NCBI GenBank assembly: GCA_963693085.1 | Contig: OY856414.1 | Coordinates: 261,978,001 to 262,042,000, forward strand | DNA: 64,000 nt | Reading direction: 5' to 3' | Origin: Alisma plantago-aquatica | Lineage: Eukaryota; Streptophyta; Magnoliopsida; Alismatales; Alismataceae | In this document: positions 1 through 11,868 of the stretch, one piece after another | How positions within the stretch are numbered: position 1 is the first letter of the stretch | How the letters are laid out: every line of letters starts with the position of its first letter | Notes under the pieces: generated by a model | Seen by the model: the letters and a program-made list of their open reading frames with translations, nothing else | The model's database searches: none | Told to the model about the DNA's origin: nothing | Position numbers and translations under genes: made by a program

Positions 1-186
1 TCTAGAAGTATATATGTACCTAAAACTAAACTTGTAAATTCTCAAAATGTTCAAAAGAGAATAAAATATCTTTTTTCTCATGTCATTATTGTCAGCGTTT
101 ACATCATTACTCTTTCTCATGTGAATATCAAAATAAAGTATCAATTGACATGGTTTGGGTTCCCAAACCTCCAACTTAAAACAAAA
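1..186 (+). pseudogene. Element 1 gag C-terminus with zinc knuckle (fragment)
   Basis: One frame reads a CX2CX4HX4C zinc knuckle (CHYCQRLHHYSFSC, codons 81-122), the nucleic-acid-binding motif of retrotransposon Gag that packages the element RNA. It is followed by the residues WVPK, a common Sirevirus/Copia wording just before the protease, and then a stop near 176-178. Only the C-terminal end of Gag lies in the window; the capsid part is to the left. The motif is directly visible; the Sirevirus assignment comes from the rest of the element. Confidence 0.65.
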
Positions 187-565
187 AGGAGAACTTGTCG
201 AGATTTTACTTATGCTTATCTTGATAAACACATTCATGTCTTATCTCACCATTATTTGATATTCATTTGCATATGTTTTATTTAAATAAATATTTATTTA
301 CATTTAAACAAAGTTTCAATTGTATATCTTGTGTAAATTGTTAAAATAAAAAGTTGGGAACTATTTTCGATCGACAAAAATTTCAGCCAAGTAACTTCTC
401 AATTGAAGAACAGTTCGACCAAAAATATGTCAAGATTTTATATTTGAGTATTTCAAATGATATTTTTGGCATTGATAATATAAGTTTCATGTATATCCAC
501 TTTACTCTACATTAACCATAATGGAATCTGATTGGGTACCAAAAACCTTCTAAAAATTGTAGGAT
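187..565 (+). other. Decayed gag-protease linker, no gene seen
   Basis: This AT-rich stretch lies between the Gag zinc knuckle and the protease of Element 1. No frame stays open. A second DWVPK-like reading occurs near 515-530, so it may be a degraded linker or hold a small insertion. I see no LTR ends, terminal repeats or RNA gene in it. Confidence 0.5.
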
Positions 566-1850
566 TGGGTGGTTGATAGTGGATGCTCCAACCATATGAC
601 TGGAGATAAGAAAGCTTTTCATTGATTTGAAAAGAAAAAGGGGGGATCAATCACAGTTGGGGACAACAGCAAAGGCACCACCATGGGAATAGTAGTATCA
701 GAACTAATCTCACAATCAAGAATGTGCTATTAGTATATGATTTGGACCACAATTTGCTAAGTGTTAGTCAATTATGTGATACTAGTTATGATGTGCTTTT
801 AATAAAACTTGCAGAAAATTGCTTGAATAAGACACCAATAATATAATATAAGCAGAAAAAAGAGTAGCCACTCTTTATGTTCTTAGGCCTAACTCTATGA
901 AATTGTTGGTAAATGTCTTATTGCAAATAATAAGACACAAATCTATGGAATAGAACATTAGCACATGCAAGTACTCATGTTATTAAAAAGTTAATTAAAC
1001 ATGAACTTGTTCATGGTTTTCCTAAAATTTCTTTTGATAATCCTAAAAATTGTGAACCTTGCACATTAGGAAAACAAATTAAAACCTTTGTTAAAGAAAA
1101 CAAATCCTTAGTACATCTAGACCTCTTGAACTCATACAAATGGATTTATTTGGACCTGTGAAAACACAATCTATAGGTGGAAAGAAATATTGTTTTGTAA
1201 TTGTTGATGACTACAGTAGATATATTTGGGTACATTATCTTTCTGGAAAAGATGATACTATTAGAATATCTATTCAGTTTTGTTCAAAAATTGAAAATCA
1301 GCATCAAAATAAAATTTGCACCATTAGAAGTGATCATGGAGGAGAATTTCAAAATCATGCTTTTGAATATTTTTGCTCATCTAAAGGGTACACTCACAAG
1401 TTCTCTACTCCATGAACTCCACAACAAAATGATTTAGTTGAAAGGAAAAATCATTCTTTACAAGAAATGGCTAGAACCATGCTATCAGAACATAATGCAC
1501 CTAAACTTTTTTGGGCTGAAGATGTTAATATCGAATGCTATGTTCAAAATGGAAACTCAATTCATTCGCAACTTAAAAAGACTCCTTATGAAATACTCTT
1601 TTCTAAGAAACCAAGAGTAGATTACTTCCACACCTTTGGAACTCCATGCTACATTCTAATTACTAAAGATGAGAAAGACAAATTTGATCCAAAATGACAA
1701 AAAGTGTTCTTCTTAGGATACTCAACCTCAAGTAAGGCCTATAGAATCTTTATATTGTATCTAAGAAAGTTGAAGAATCAATTCATGTAAGATTTCATGA
1801 AAACCAAACAAAAAATGAAATAGAAAATGATCTTCTACAACTAATTGAAG
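566..1850 (+). pseudogene. Element 1 pol part 1: protease, pre-integrase and integrase (broken)
   Basis: The protease is marked by WVVDSGCSNHMTGDK (about 567-612), whose DSG is the catalytic triplet of Copia aspartic proteases. The GAG-pre-integrase region follows at about 950-1090 (RLAHASTHVIKKLIKHE, then a CEPCTLGKQ pair of cysteines). The integrase core has all three acidic positions: MDLFGP (1140), IRSDHGGEF (about 1325) and VERKN (about 1437). The integrase should insert the cDNA into the host chromosome, but the frame is broken by several shifts, including one near 1130, and by stops such as 1413-1415 and 1695-1697. The reading runs up to 1850, where Element 2 interrupts it, and resumes with RT after 33351. 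It cannot encode a working polyprotein. Confidence 0.85.
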
Positions 1851-1855
1851 ATTTA
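1851..1855. repeat. Target-site duplication ATTTA, left copy (Element 2)
   Basis: ATTTA directly precedes the TGTACGG start of Element 2 and is repeated at 33347-33351 directly after its CGTTACA end. Matching 5 bp duplications are the expected footprint of Gypsy integrase. Confidence 0.85.
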
Positions 1856-2590
1856 TGTACGGAGTGGGATCCCAAAGGGGGTCCACTCCCTACTAAAATA
1901 AAAATGCATCATCCCATATAACCAAACACCAATGTAAATTTTTCACAAAGGGATGATAACCAATTCATTCAACATGTATGTATCATAACACCAAAAGTAG
2001 CAGCGAAATATATGTAGTATCTAACCATTACAAAGCTTGTTATCACCACTAGCCTTCACCACATAGGGTGAGATAAAAGAAAAACTAACTAATCATAGGA
2101 CTATCTAAGGATCACCTAACCACTTCAATAAAGTATCCCACAAGGTTTCAATTAAACTTGATGAGATTCGGGTTCAACCTAGTTGTGTCCTCCTTGACCT
2201 ATACATGGGGTTGGAAGCGTACCCCAGTGAAAGTATGTCAGAGCAAAATGATGGTATGTGCATACTAAATATGGATTTTTGAGCAATGTTAAGAAATAAA
2301 GTATGTAAAATAAAAGTCTTCACATAGAAAATTAAATGAATACCCAAGTGGGCATCAAGAGAGATGAATTCTAAACATATGATTAAAAAAGAGATACTTT
2401 CCATTAATAAAACAATAAAGTTGTGCCACATAAGCACATATCATGAAATTAGGACACATAGCCCATCATAAATATCATCAACCTGCATTCATGTGAGATA
2501 AGCAAAACACTAGAACAATATAAAGACAATGGTGGCCAAGACTCATAAACTTGAAATCTGATCGAGAATGACTTACTACCAAACTCCCAA

Positions 2591-2600
2591 TATATATAAA
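2591..2600 (-). promoter_or_regulatory. Putative TATA box of Element 2, left LTR
   Basis: The minus strand reads TTTATATATATTGG. The same box occurs in the right LTR at 30907-30917, about the same distance from the LTR end, as expected for the U3 promoter. Confidence 0.45.
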
Positions 2601-3577
2601 GTGTGGGCCAAGCCTCATAAACTTGAAACTCAAGTATGGGGAACATAACCTCCATCTCAAAAATATATTAAGGGAGCATAACCAAAAAATCAAACCAATT
2701 ACACTACTCTAGGGATACTGAATCACATAACATGCTTAATGTAGAGGCAAGCAAAAAGTATGGTCAGATTAAACAAGATTTATCGCCACATAAATGAAAA
2801 TACAAGCAACTACCACAAAAGTGGGGAAAAAGAGCATGTATGACCAAGTAAAGTTCCACCATGAAACAATGTATAGGATACAGTCCAAAAGAGTGTCCAT
2901 CACAATAAATTGATCACAAGGCCAGAAATAGATAAGGTATTCCACAAAAAATATGTTCTCAAAAGAGAAAGGAATATTTTGTATGTTTCCCATAGGACCA
3001 AGAGAAAGAAGAAAATAGGTCATTGCTCAATGTAGAAGAATAGGAGATGAAAAAAATTACCTTGACTTGAGTCTTAGGTCAGAGATCAACAAGATGAGGA
3101 AGAGGAAGATGCCATCTTGTTGCAACAGTGTGTTGCTATCACAATCTTGGGACAAAATTACAACAGAGGGGTCGAGGAAGCAATTCAAGTTGTTTGTTGT
3201 GTGCATGGACATAGACAATAGGGTGTATTTGTAAAAGTCGATGAGAGAATTTGTTGTCCAACCACCATTATAATTTAAATTTCACATTGTGTAAAAAAAC
3301 TCTTATTTACTTGGTTTGACCATTCAAACAACTTTTTGGTCATGGAATATGTTCCACAAAGTAATTAATCCTTTACATGAAAATGTATATTTTTTAAAAG
3401 CAAAACTTCTCCATCACAATGAAAGTCGTATATGTCCAAACATAATCCTCGATGTAATTAATATATCAATATTCCATACCATCTTTGTACATTAAGTCTG
3501 CCACCAACCTACTACTGAATTAAATTGATGCCTTTAAAAAAAAATAGTATACACCTCAATATTATATTTTTCAAAAT

Positions 3578-3582
3578 ATGGT
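3578..3582. repeat. Target-site duplication ATGGT, left copy (Element 3)
   Basis: ATGGT precedes TGATGTGT at 3583 and recurs at 28018-28022 after GTCAACA. The uninterrupted right LTR of Element 2 has a single ATGGT at the equivalent place (about 31900), which confirms the empty site. Confidence 0.9.
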
Positions 3583-5277
3583 TGATGTGTGCATTTCATA
3601 TCTAATTTTTGCACATATTTGCACATAAATTTAGTTCATTTTGCCTTCCATTTAGCCTCTAACCATACTTAAGTTTTCATATTTTAGTTATTTTACTTGT
3701 TGCATGATGTTGATCACATGTACACGTCAAAAATGACAAATTGAATATAATCCAACCCAAATCCGGACTTAGTCGGATCCCCTATTGATTTGTAGCTGAT
3801 TTGGAGTTGATCTTCAAGAAACAGCAAGAGACACGTCGTGTCTTTATTTGTATACGGTGTGTAACTTTCTAGAAAGAGCTCGTAAAGCAAGCATGTCACG
3901 TGTTATTTAACACATGGGTGTGTAAGTTTCCATAGGCCTTCGTCCCCCAAATATGGAGTGAAACATACGACATGTTTCATCATGACACAGTGTGTTTGCA
4001 CGTGTAAAGGCCAAAGATTTGACTTTCTGTCCAAGCACACAAACATGTGTTTATTAACACACGACGTGTACAACTTGCCCATGTCAACTTTAGTTTCAAG
4101 AACACCATGTGTATCTATTGTGAAAAAAGCAGTTTAAATGTCAGTTGCACTACACCACACGGTGTGTCTTCACAAAAACACATCGTGTCTTTATCAGTTT
4201 CTGCAGAATTTGAAAGTAACCATCCCTCATTTTAAAAATGAGTGCAGCGACTTGGGGTAGTTATCACTATTCATTTGGAGAATATTTTGACTAGAGAGAG
4301 TTGCATAGAAAAGTAGGGGTGAATATGGAGAAGAAGAAGAGGTTTCTTGAGAGAGAACCCTCATTTCTTCATAATTTCCTTCCCTTTTCTTCCACAAGGG
4401 TGTAGAAGAGCATCTCTACTTCGATCAAGCTTCTCGGGAAGGAAGATAGATTGAGTTGGAGTTGCTACAAGGGTGGAACTTCGTCCTCAAGCCAGAGTTT
4501 TACTCCTTACACTTCATTCTTGGTTACTATTGTGCTTTTCTTCTCTTTTATCATGAAAAACACTGACATTTCTATAATGTGATTGTGCATCTTAATGGTG
4601 TACGAGTAGACCCCTTGTTCTTGGGTGTGGGAGAGTATCACCCATGCTATAACTCATGTGAACTCGTAATTTATATCATATGCTAGTTAATTTTCTTCTT
4701 CATGAGTTTCTATGGTGTTTTAATGCTTGTGTTGCTTGGTTGAGTGCCAATTGTACATGTTTTATGCTTCCCTGTGATATTTAGGAGAATATGTAGGGAG
4801 TAGGGAGTAGATTTCATGGCGGTATGTTCTTGACCACGGAAGTGTTTGGATAATGTTGAGGGTTCAGGGTTGCTTTTGAATCTAAGCATACACACAGAAG
4901 TGATATGCGGCGATAAAAATTGTCTCATGCCACTGGGATGCATGATGATGGCAACCTCCTTGCAGATTAATGGCATGATTTAGTTTTGTAGTTGCACATG
5001 ATGTGATACTATGGTAGTGAAGTATCATGTCTAAGACCTCCTAAAATCTGATCGTAACCTTTAAACTTAAGATTTTTTGGTTACTTCTCTTTTAGTTAAT
5101 TACTATCAACTAAACTATTGTAATCCAATTGAGATTGTTGAAAACTAGTGCTTTTGTGCCTAGCTAGCCTAGCTCTATGCGGATCGACCTCGACTACAAT
5201 TGCTCATGTATACTTGGGGGTGATTGAATAGTTGAGACATATAAGAATTAAAACTCATTTGCCATAGGTAGTCAACA
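3583..5277 (+). repeat. Element 3 5' LTR
   Basis: This 1,695 bp LTR begins TGATGTGTGCATTTC and ends GGTAGTCAACA. Its partner at 14887 shares long stretches with scattered substitutions. Between about 3830 and 4200 it carries a series of short near-palindromes of the type ACAC-N-GTGT, several followed by CTTTAT. No convincing TATA box was picked out. Short ORFs at 3714-3899, 4047-4235 and 4710-4976 fall wholly inside it and are not supported as genes. Confidence 0.9.
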
Positions 5278-5283
5278 AGATTA

Positions 5284-5301
5284 TGGTGTCATTGCCGGGG
5301 A
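5284..5301 (+). other. Primer-binding site, Asp-tRNA-like (Element 3)
   Basis: TGGTGTCATTGCCGGGGA, 7 nt after the 5' LTR, matches the 3' end of plant tRNA-Asp (TGGCGCCGTTGCCGGGGA) except for changes of the C-to-T or G-to-A kind. This primer is typical of the Athila/Tat elements. Confidence 0.8.
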
Positions 5302-5496
5302 GATACAGTAATATCAGTTATAGTAAAAGAACTAGTTAGTATTCGAGACTAAATCATCATTTTCCATCTTTTATATTGTGATACTTTTTTTAGTTTGTGA
5401 TTCTCACTTAACTATTACTTTTGTAGGTTGCATGCGTTGCTCCAAGACGTGTCTTGAGACATCATTCATCTTGGATCTGGAAATTGAGTGAAATTT

Positions 5497-7053
5497 ATGC
5501 AGTCAAAGGGGAGCAAGGAAAGGAGATAACTTTACAAACTTGCAGAGATCACAACCATCATCATCTCAGTCAACACCTTCACCACCATCCTCATCTGATC
5601 ACTGTCAAGAATCAAAATTGAGTACAACTTCCCGCTTAAAGAATTCATTATGTCGGATCCCATCGACATATGTGGAGCCATTGAGCATCCTTCTATTAAA
5701 GTCAATATTTCCTCCATCAATCCCACTATAATGTACATGATCCAGCAGAATTGTTTTAGAGGAACGCCTATGGAAGATCCAAAACTATATGTAGCCCAGT
5801 TCCTATAGTACATGAACACCTTCAAGATCAATGGTGTTCCGGTTGAAGGAGTGTGTCTAATCCTATTACCATTCACTTTTCAAGACCAAGCCAAGGTGTG
5901 GCTCTCATCTTTGCCCAAGCAGTCTATTAAAATTTGGGATGAACAATTGCATGCTTTCCTTACCAAATACTTTCCTCCAAGCAAGACGGCTCAACTGAGG
6001 ATCCAACACACCAACTTCAAGAAATAGGATGGTGAGACACTCTATGATACATGGGAGAGATTTAAGGATTTGCAACACCTTTGTCTTTATCATGGCTTGA
6101 CCAACTGGTTTCTACTTCAAACTTTCTATAACGGGTTATTCTACAACACATGTATGACTATTGATGCCGCTGCAAATGGAGCTCTAATGAAAAAGTCCTA
6201 TAGTGAAGTATATGTTATTATTGAAGACAAGGAACTCGATCACAATCAGTGGATCACTAAAAGGACCAGTCAGCCCTTCTCATCCACCAGTTCAGCTGAG
6301 AAATCTAATGGGAAGCACACCATAGACGTAGTAGATCTCATTGCAGCCAAACCTGATGCTTCGACTCAAAAGTTTGAAAAGTTGACCACTCACTCTATTC
6401 AAGTAGTTGAATAAGTGTGTGAAGCCTGTGGAGCATCTGATCATGATTCTTCCTCTTGTTTTGCATGACAAATGAACACCATGGAGACACCAGATAGGTC
6501 AATGCAGTAGGCGACTTCAGCAATAGACAAGTCTACAATCCTTTTTTTAGAAACATATAATTCGGGATGGAGGGACCATCCAAACTTTTCTTATAGGAAC
6601 AACAACTCTCAGAACCAATAGTAGTAAGGTCAAGCTTAAAATCAACAACCGTTGGGATATAACAACAACATCAATAGGAATTTCAACCAGCTTCAACAAA
6701 TGACGCAATCACAACAAAAGCCTAGCTTGGAGAGTCTTCTTGAGACTTTTGTTACTACACAAATTCAGCAGAATGATGAGCTCTGGGCACACAGAAATCT
6801 CTTGAAGGATGCCATCACATAACATTCTTCTAAAGTTGATGGGATTGCCACCCATACCAAGATGTTGGAGAACCATATCGCTCAACAAGATTTACCAAAC
6901 CAAGGAGCACCTTCAGGTTCTTTACCTAGTCAACAGGTTATGAATCCTAAGGAAACTTACAAATTTGTGACTCTAAGGAGTGTAGTCATAGGATGGTCTT
7001 CACCACCTTCTAAGAGGAAATATGAAGAAGCTATTGACACTACTATGGAGTAG
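5497..7053 (+). pseudogene. Element 3 gag (capsid-like protein), broken
   Basis: The frame can start at ATG 5497 and reads, with stops, FKINGVPVEGVCL through QAKVWLSSLPKQSI and LTKYFPPSKTAQLR (5812-6027). This is the retrotransposon Gag core that assembles the particle. The next block is FKDLQHLCLYHGL to about 6410. A zinc knuckle CEACGASDHDSSSC (CX2CX4HX4C) lies at about 6419-6460, followed by a decayed region and then NPKETYKFVTLRS near 6940-6980, an Athila wording just before the protease. Stops at 6025-6027, 6412-6414 and elsewhere, plus frame changes, preclude a full protein. The family is clear from motif order; details of the N-terminus are uncertain. Confidence 0.8.
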
Positions 7054-7099
7054 ATTGCTAAGAACCAAAGGAAAAAATCTATTGTAAATCCCATCATGA

Positions 7100-7990
7100 T
7101 GACTCTTCTTGCAAGCCTAATGCTCCTTTCCCTCACAGGTAGCTAATACCAAAAATGATATTAAGTTCAATAAGTTTATGGACATCTTGAACAACCTGTA
7201 TGTGAATCTGCCTTTAGTTGAAGTCATAGCTAAAATTCCCTCCTATGCTATGTTTTTTAAAGACATCCTAAAAAAAGAAAAGTAGATCTGGTCAAGATGA
7301 AAATGTTATGTTGTCTGAAAGGTTGAGCTTTATCATACGGAATCATTTTCCTAAAAAACTAGATGATCTAGATGCTTTCACTCTCCCTTGAAAAATTGGA
7401 AATTCGACCTTTATAAAGGCCTAGTTGATCTAAGTGCTAGCATCAACTTGATTCCTATTTCTCTATGGTAAAAGCTTGACTTGGGATATTTGAAACCAAC
7501 ATCAATGACGATTCAGTTAGCTTCTCTCTCAATTAAATATCCTAGAGGGGTGATTGAAGACATTCCTATACAAATAGAGAAGTTTTTCATCCCATATCAC
7601 TTTGTAGTCCTGGACATGCATGAGGATCCAGCAAACTCAGTCCTCTTTGGAAGACCAATCCTCTGTACTGCAAGCTATCTTGTTGATGTTAGAGAAGGAA
7701 ATCTAATTGTTAGAGTTGGAGATGAAGCACTTGTATTTTCTATTTATTATGCTATGAAAGCACCCAACTCTAAGGAATATCTTTGTCTGATAGATAGCAT
7801 TGACACCTTGCTTGAAGAAGAAAAGAATTCTATTAAGACCATTCTTGATGACTTTGGAGAAGATGATGAAAAAGACACATAAACCACCACCAATAAGAAG
7901 AATTTGGAAGCCTTGAATACTCCAATATGTGAGGAAGAATCAAAGGAGGATGAGGAAAGCAACACCACCGCTCTAAATAAAAAGGTAGAA
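7100..7990 (+). pseudogene. Element 3 aspartic protease region, broken
   Basis: A segment reading LVDLSASINLIPISLW (about 7424-7471) matches the Athila protease active-site block, where D-x-GAS is usual; here the glycine is replaced by serine. The open part 7481-7882 continues with GYLKPTSMTIQLASLSIKYP and a hydrophobic block ending LFGRPILCTASYLVDV, the flap and C-terminal wing of the retroviral-type protease. It would cut the Gag-Pol polyprotein. A stop separates the active-site block from the downstream ORF. The tail 7780-7990 is acidic linker (EEEK and DDFGEDDEK stretches). Confidence 0.75.
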
Positions 7991-8039
7991 TAAAAACCCC
8001 TCCCACCGGGGTTGAGGTACGCTTTCTTGGACCCAAATT

Positions 8040-9264
8040 CGACCTTTCCAGTTATTATAAATTATGAATTGAATGAAGAACATGAACAAAAATGGTTGAA
8101 TGAACTTTGAAGCTATAAAGATGTAATAGGGTATTCAGTTGATGATCCTAAAGGAATTAACCCATCTATTTGTATGCATCGTATAGCTTTGGAATAAAAT
8201 GTCAAACCTTGCATAGATCCTCCAATTGATACTAAACCAAAATATGATGGAAGTTGTTAAAAAGGACATTTCTAGACTTAAAGATGTAGGAATTATATAT
8301 TCCATCAGTGATAGTCCTTAGGTGAGCCCTATATATATTGTACCCAAGAAGGGAGTAACTAATATAATAAAAGGGGAAAACGATGAATTCATACAGAAGT
8401 GAATTGTCACTGGATGGCGAATGTGTATTGATTATATAAAATTAAATAAAGGCACAAGAAAGGGCCATATACTTACCATTTATTGACTTGATGTTGGAAA
8501 TAGTTTCCCATCATGCTTACTTTTTCTATCTTGATGGGTATAGTGGGTTCTTCCAAATTTCTATCTACCCAACCAATCAAGAAAAGACCACTTTCACATG
8601 CACATATGTAACATATGCTTATAGGAGGATGCCTTTTGGGCATTGTAATTCACTCACCACCTTTCAAAGGTGTATGATGGCTATATTCTCTGATAATATT
8701 GAAAAGATAATGGAAATATTTATGGACGGCTTTAGTATATATGACAACTCTTTTGATGACTCCTTGTTGAATCCAACTAAAGCTATGCAGAGATGTCAAC
8801 AACTCGACCCCATTCTTAATTGGGAGAAGTGTTATTTTATGGTGCAAATAGGGGTTGTGTTGGGCCATGTCATTTCAAGTAGAGGAATTGAAGTGGACAA
8901 AGAAAAAGTAGAAGTAATTGAAAAGATGTCAACTCCAACAAATGAGAAGGAAGTCCATAGTTTCTTGGGACACATAGGGTTCTATAGAAGATTCCTAAAA
9001 GATTTTTCTAATATTGCAAAGATTATATGTTCCATGCTAGCCAAAGACGTCGAGTTCATGTTTAATGATGACTACCAAATGGCCTTCTGGAGATTAAAAT
9101 ATGCTTTAGTATCAGCTCCCATCATCCAGCCACCGGATTGGAGTACTCCTTTTAAAATAATGTGTGATGCAAGCGACTATGCTATAAGAGTGGTTTTGGG
9201 GCAAAGTAAAGATAACAAACTCCATGCCATACACTATGAAAGTAAGACCCTAGATGATGCATAG
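8040..9264 (+). pseudogene. Element 3 reverse transcriptase, broken
   Basis: The first part (8040-8480) is broken by several stops but contains the start of the palm region. The open part 8488-9264 has FYLDGYSGFFQISI (first catalytic Asp), a template-grip block near FGHCNSLTTFQRCMMAIF, and FMDGFSIY where Athila RT normally reads FMDDFS. The second catalytic aspartate is therefore replaced by glycine. Further on are GHVISSRGIEVDKEKVE and FLGHIGFYRRFLKDFS, the thumb/connection, leading into RNase H at about 9130. The enzyme would copy element RNA into cDNA, but the lost Asp and stops show that this copy is inactive. Confidence 0.85.
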
Positions 9265-9540
9265 ATCAATTATTCCACAAATGAGAAAGAGATGCTTGCT
9301 ATAGTCTATGCTTTTGATAAGTTTAGACAATATCTAGTGGGTTCTAAGGTCATTGTGTACACAGACCATGCTGCAATTAGGTATCTCATAAGCAAGAAAG
9401 ATGTCAAGTCTCACCTCATCTTCTAGACACTCTATTACAAGAGTTTTACTTAGAAATCAAAGACAAGAAAGGGGCATAAAACAATGTAGATGATCACTTG
9501 TCACGTCTTTTGACAAGTGTTGATGACAAGGTTTGAATTG
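9130..9540 (+). pseudogene. Element 3 RNase H, broken
   Basis: After FKIMCDASDYAIRVVLGQ (about 9160-9200, first acidic residue of RNase H) the frame reads [19 protein letters not shown] (about 9270-9325) and [17 protein letters not shown] (about 9352-9400). These are the standard RNase H blocks with their catalytic E and D. A stop at 9262-9264 and another near 9424 interrupt it. The domain removes RNA from the RNA/DNA hybrid during reverse transcription. A weak LSR-like end falls near 9500. Confidence 0.8.
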
Positions 9541-9639
9541 ATGACAAATTTCCCATTGAGAAGTTGTATGTGGTAAACTCTATTTCTATGCCATGGTTTG
9601 TTGATTTTGCCAACTATCTAGCCACTACATGCCTTCCCC

Positions 9640-10880
9640 CTTATTTCATGTATCAATAGAAGAAAAATTTCCTTCATAATGTCAAATTCTATTATTGGGA
9701 TGATCCCCTATTGTTTAAGCAATTTGCAGATGGGATTATTAGGAGATGCATTCCCAATGAAGAGATTCCAAGTGTGATTTCAAAGCATCATTCCTCTCCC
9801 TATGTTGGATACTTTGAAGTAGATAAGAAGTAGACCAAGATTCTTCAAGCATGTTTCTATTGGCCAACTTTATTCTGCAATGTGCACGCATTTATTAAAA
9901 CTTGTGACAATTGTCAAAGATCTGTAGGAATTTCAAAGAAGGACAAGATGCCATTGCATTCAATATTGGAGATAGAGGTCTTACATGTGTGGGGAATATA
10001 TTATATGGGCCCTTTTCCCTCCTCATGCAGCTACAAGTTCATCCTAGTAGCATGTGACCATGTATCCAAGTGGGTAGAGGCAATTCTCACTCAATCTCCA
10101 TATGCCAAATCCATGGCAAAATTATTTCAAAAGATCATTAATTCCAGGTTTGGAGTCCCAAGAGAAATCATATCTAATGGTGGCAAACACTTTAATGAAA
10201 GGAACTTCAACAGCCTTCTCAACAATTATGGAGTGAAGCACAAGGTATCCACACCCTATCACCCTCAAACTTCGGGTCAAGTGAAAATCTCCAATAGGAA
10301 ACTAAAAGCTATATTATAAAAGACCTTCTCCAACTCAAGAAAAGATTGGGCATTGAAACTAGATGATGCAGTATAGGCGTACAGAATGGCTTTCAAGAAT
10401 CCAACTGGCACTACTACATTCAAGCTAGTTTATGACAATTCTTGTCACTTGCTTGTAGAATTGGAGCATAGAGCACTATGTGTGATCAAATTCCCCAACT
10501 ATGATCTAAAGAGAGTAGGGGAGAAAAGATTGCTACAACTCCAAGAGCTTGAAGAACTCGTGATGGATGCATATGAGAATACAAATATCCATAAAGAGAA
10601 GACAAAGAGGTGGCATGACAAGAGAATCAAAGTCAAAGAATTCAAAGAAGGAAACCAAGATTTACTATTCAATTTCAAACTTAAATTCTTTCCAAGGAAA
10701 ATAAGATCTAAATGGTTGGGCCATTCTTAGTCTTGAAGGTCTATCCCTACAGGACAGTAGAGTTGCAAGCCAAACAATCAACATTCAAAGTTAATGGACA
10801 TAGATGCAAGTTGTACACTGACGGGGAAGATATTGACAAGGGGGCCTCTTGCTCCTCCTAGATGCATGATTCAAGAGTAG
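9640..10880 (+). pseudogene. Element 3 integrase with C-terminal domain, catalytic triad lost
   Basis: The open part 9882-10319 starts within the zinc-binding domain (CDNCQRS) and continues into the core. Athila integrases usually read GID-x-MGPFP, SDGG-x-HF and GQAE-x-SN. Here the matching positions read [16 protein letters not shown] and GQVKISN, so all three acidic residues of the D,D,E triad are substituted. A second open part, 10386-10730, is the C-terminal domain with LVYDNSCHLLVELEHRA and AYENTNIHKEKTKRWHDK. A short tail (FKVNGHRCKLY) ends near 10825. The frame is broken at 10317-10319 and about 10374. The product would be inactive. Confidence 0.85.
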
Positions 10881-11868
10881 AAGAGTCTCACTCCATACTT
10901 TAAATGGAGGACCTTGTGGGAGATGACCCCACATTAGGATAGATTTCCTTATTTAGTATCACTAAAGAACAATTTCATTTAGAAATATTTTTTTCATGGA
11001 TGAATGTAATAATGTAGACACTCATAGACACATATCATCGTCTCTGTTGGTGTTTACTAAAAAGTAGATGAATTCTACTGAAATTTAAATAGATACAGTG
11101 TGTCTTTATTTGAACATGTCATGTCCACCACTCACAGATGGGCAATTAAAAAAAACTCCAAAACACACGGTGTTCACGGCTATAGAAGATAGCTACTGGA
11201 AACTCACATAGTGTGTTTTTAATCAAACACGGTGTGTCCTCTAGTTCATTCCAAAGAAATATATATTTCTAGAAAAACACACAGTGTATCTTTATTTGAA
11301 CAAGTTATGTCATAATCAGGTTGAGAGTATTATGTGTACATCTAGAATTTTACACCGTGTGTTTTAAATTAGACATGATGTGTACCAAAGTTCATTTGCA
11401 TGCCTCATTTTTTTGGAGAAACACACATCATGTCTTTATTTGTACATGTCGTATTGTTATCAGTTTGGCAACTTCAGCCATGACTCCTGGAAAGTTACAT
11501 GATGTGTTTTAAATGGAATGTGTCGTGTCCTCTTTGGTCAATGAAAATTTCAAAAGGAGCAGGCAATTTGTACATGGTAACACTTCGTGTCTTGAAAAAG
11601 ACATGTTGTGTATAAACACAAGAGGTTGGGTTTTTAAACCTAATCACCAGACGCCTCTCTCACTCTCATTCACAATCAGCCATGTTCTATAGTCATGTGT
11701 GAACTCCCTCATCTGTTTGCAACACCATCCACCTCAGATCAATGACAAGTAGTTGTCGCCACGCTTTGTAAGCATCTCTACCTCCGCAAGAAGCTCTTCC
11801 ATCACGAAGCAGCTCTGAAGCTTCTCACCCAAGCAAGACATTTTCATCCACATCCTATGGCTCCATAG
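10881..11868 (+). other. Non-coding spacer with an array of ACAC/GTGT near-palindromes (Element 3)
   Basis: No supported gene. Between about 11095 and 11620 the spacer repeats the same kind of short inverted motif as the LTR, for example ACACACGGTGTT, ACACGGTGTGTC, ACACCGTGTGTT, ACATGATGTGT and GTGTCGTGTCC, many next to CTTTATTTGAACA or TTTTAAAT. The occurrences are separated by 20-60 bp of varied sequence. From 11640 the text becomes proline/serine/histidine-rich when translated and leads into the 3' ORF. Confidence 0.6.

Larger units (their letters stand above)
1856..3582 (-). repeat. Element 2 left LTR (its 3' LTR), part 1
   Basis: This segment parallels 30165 to about 31905 of the right LTR, for example the CACTCCCTACTAAAATAA run near the start of each. 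The copy is interrupted after 3582 by Element 3 and resumes at 28018. A 27 bp block about TCATAAACTTGAAA occurs twice, near 2531-2557 and 2606-2633, with the TATA box between them. Small ORFs on the minus strand here are LTR sequence and not genes. Confidence 0.8.
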
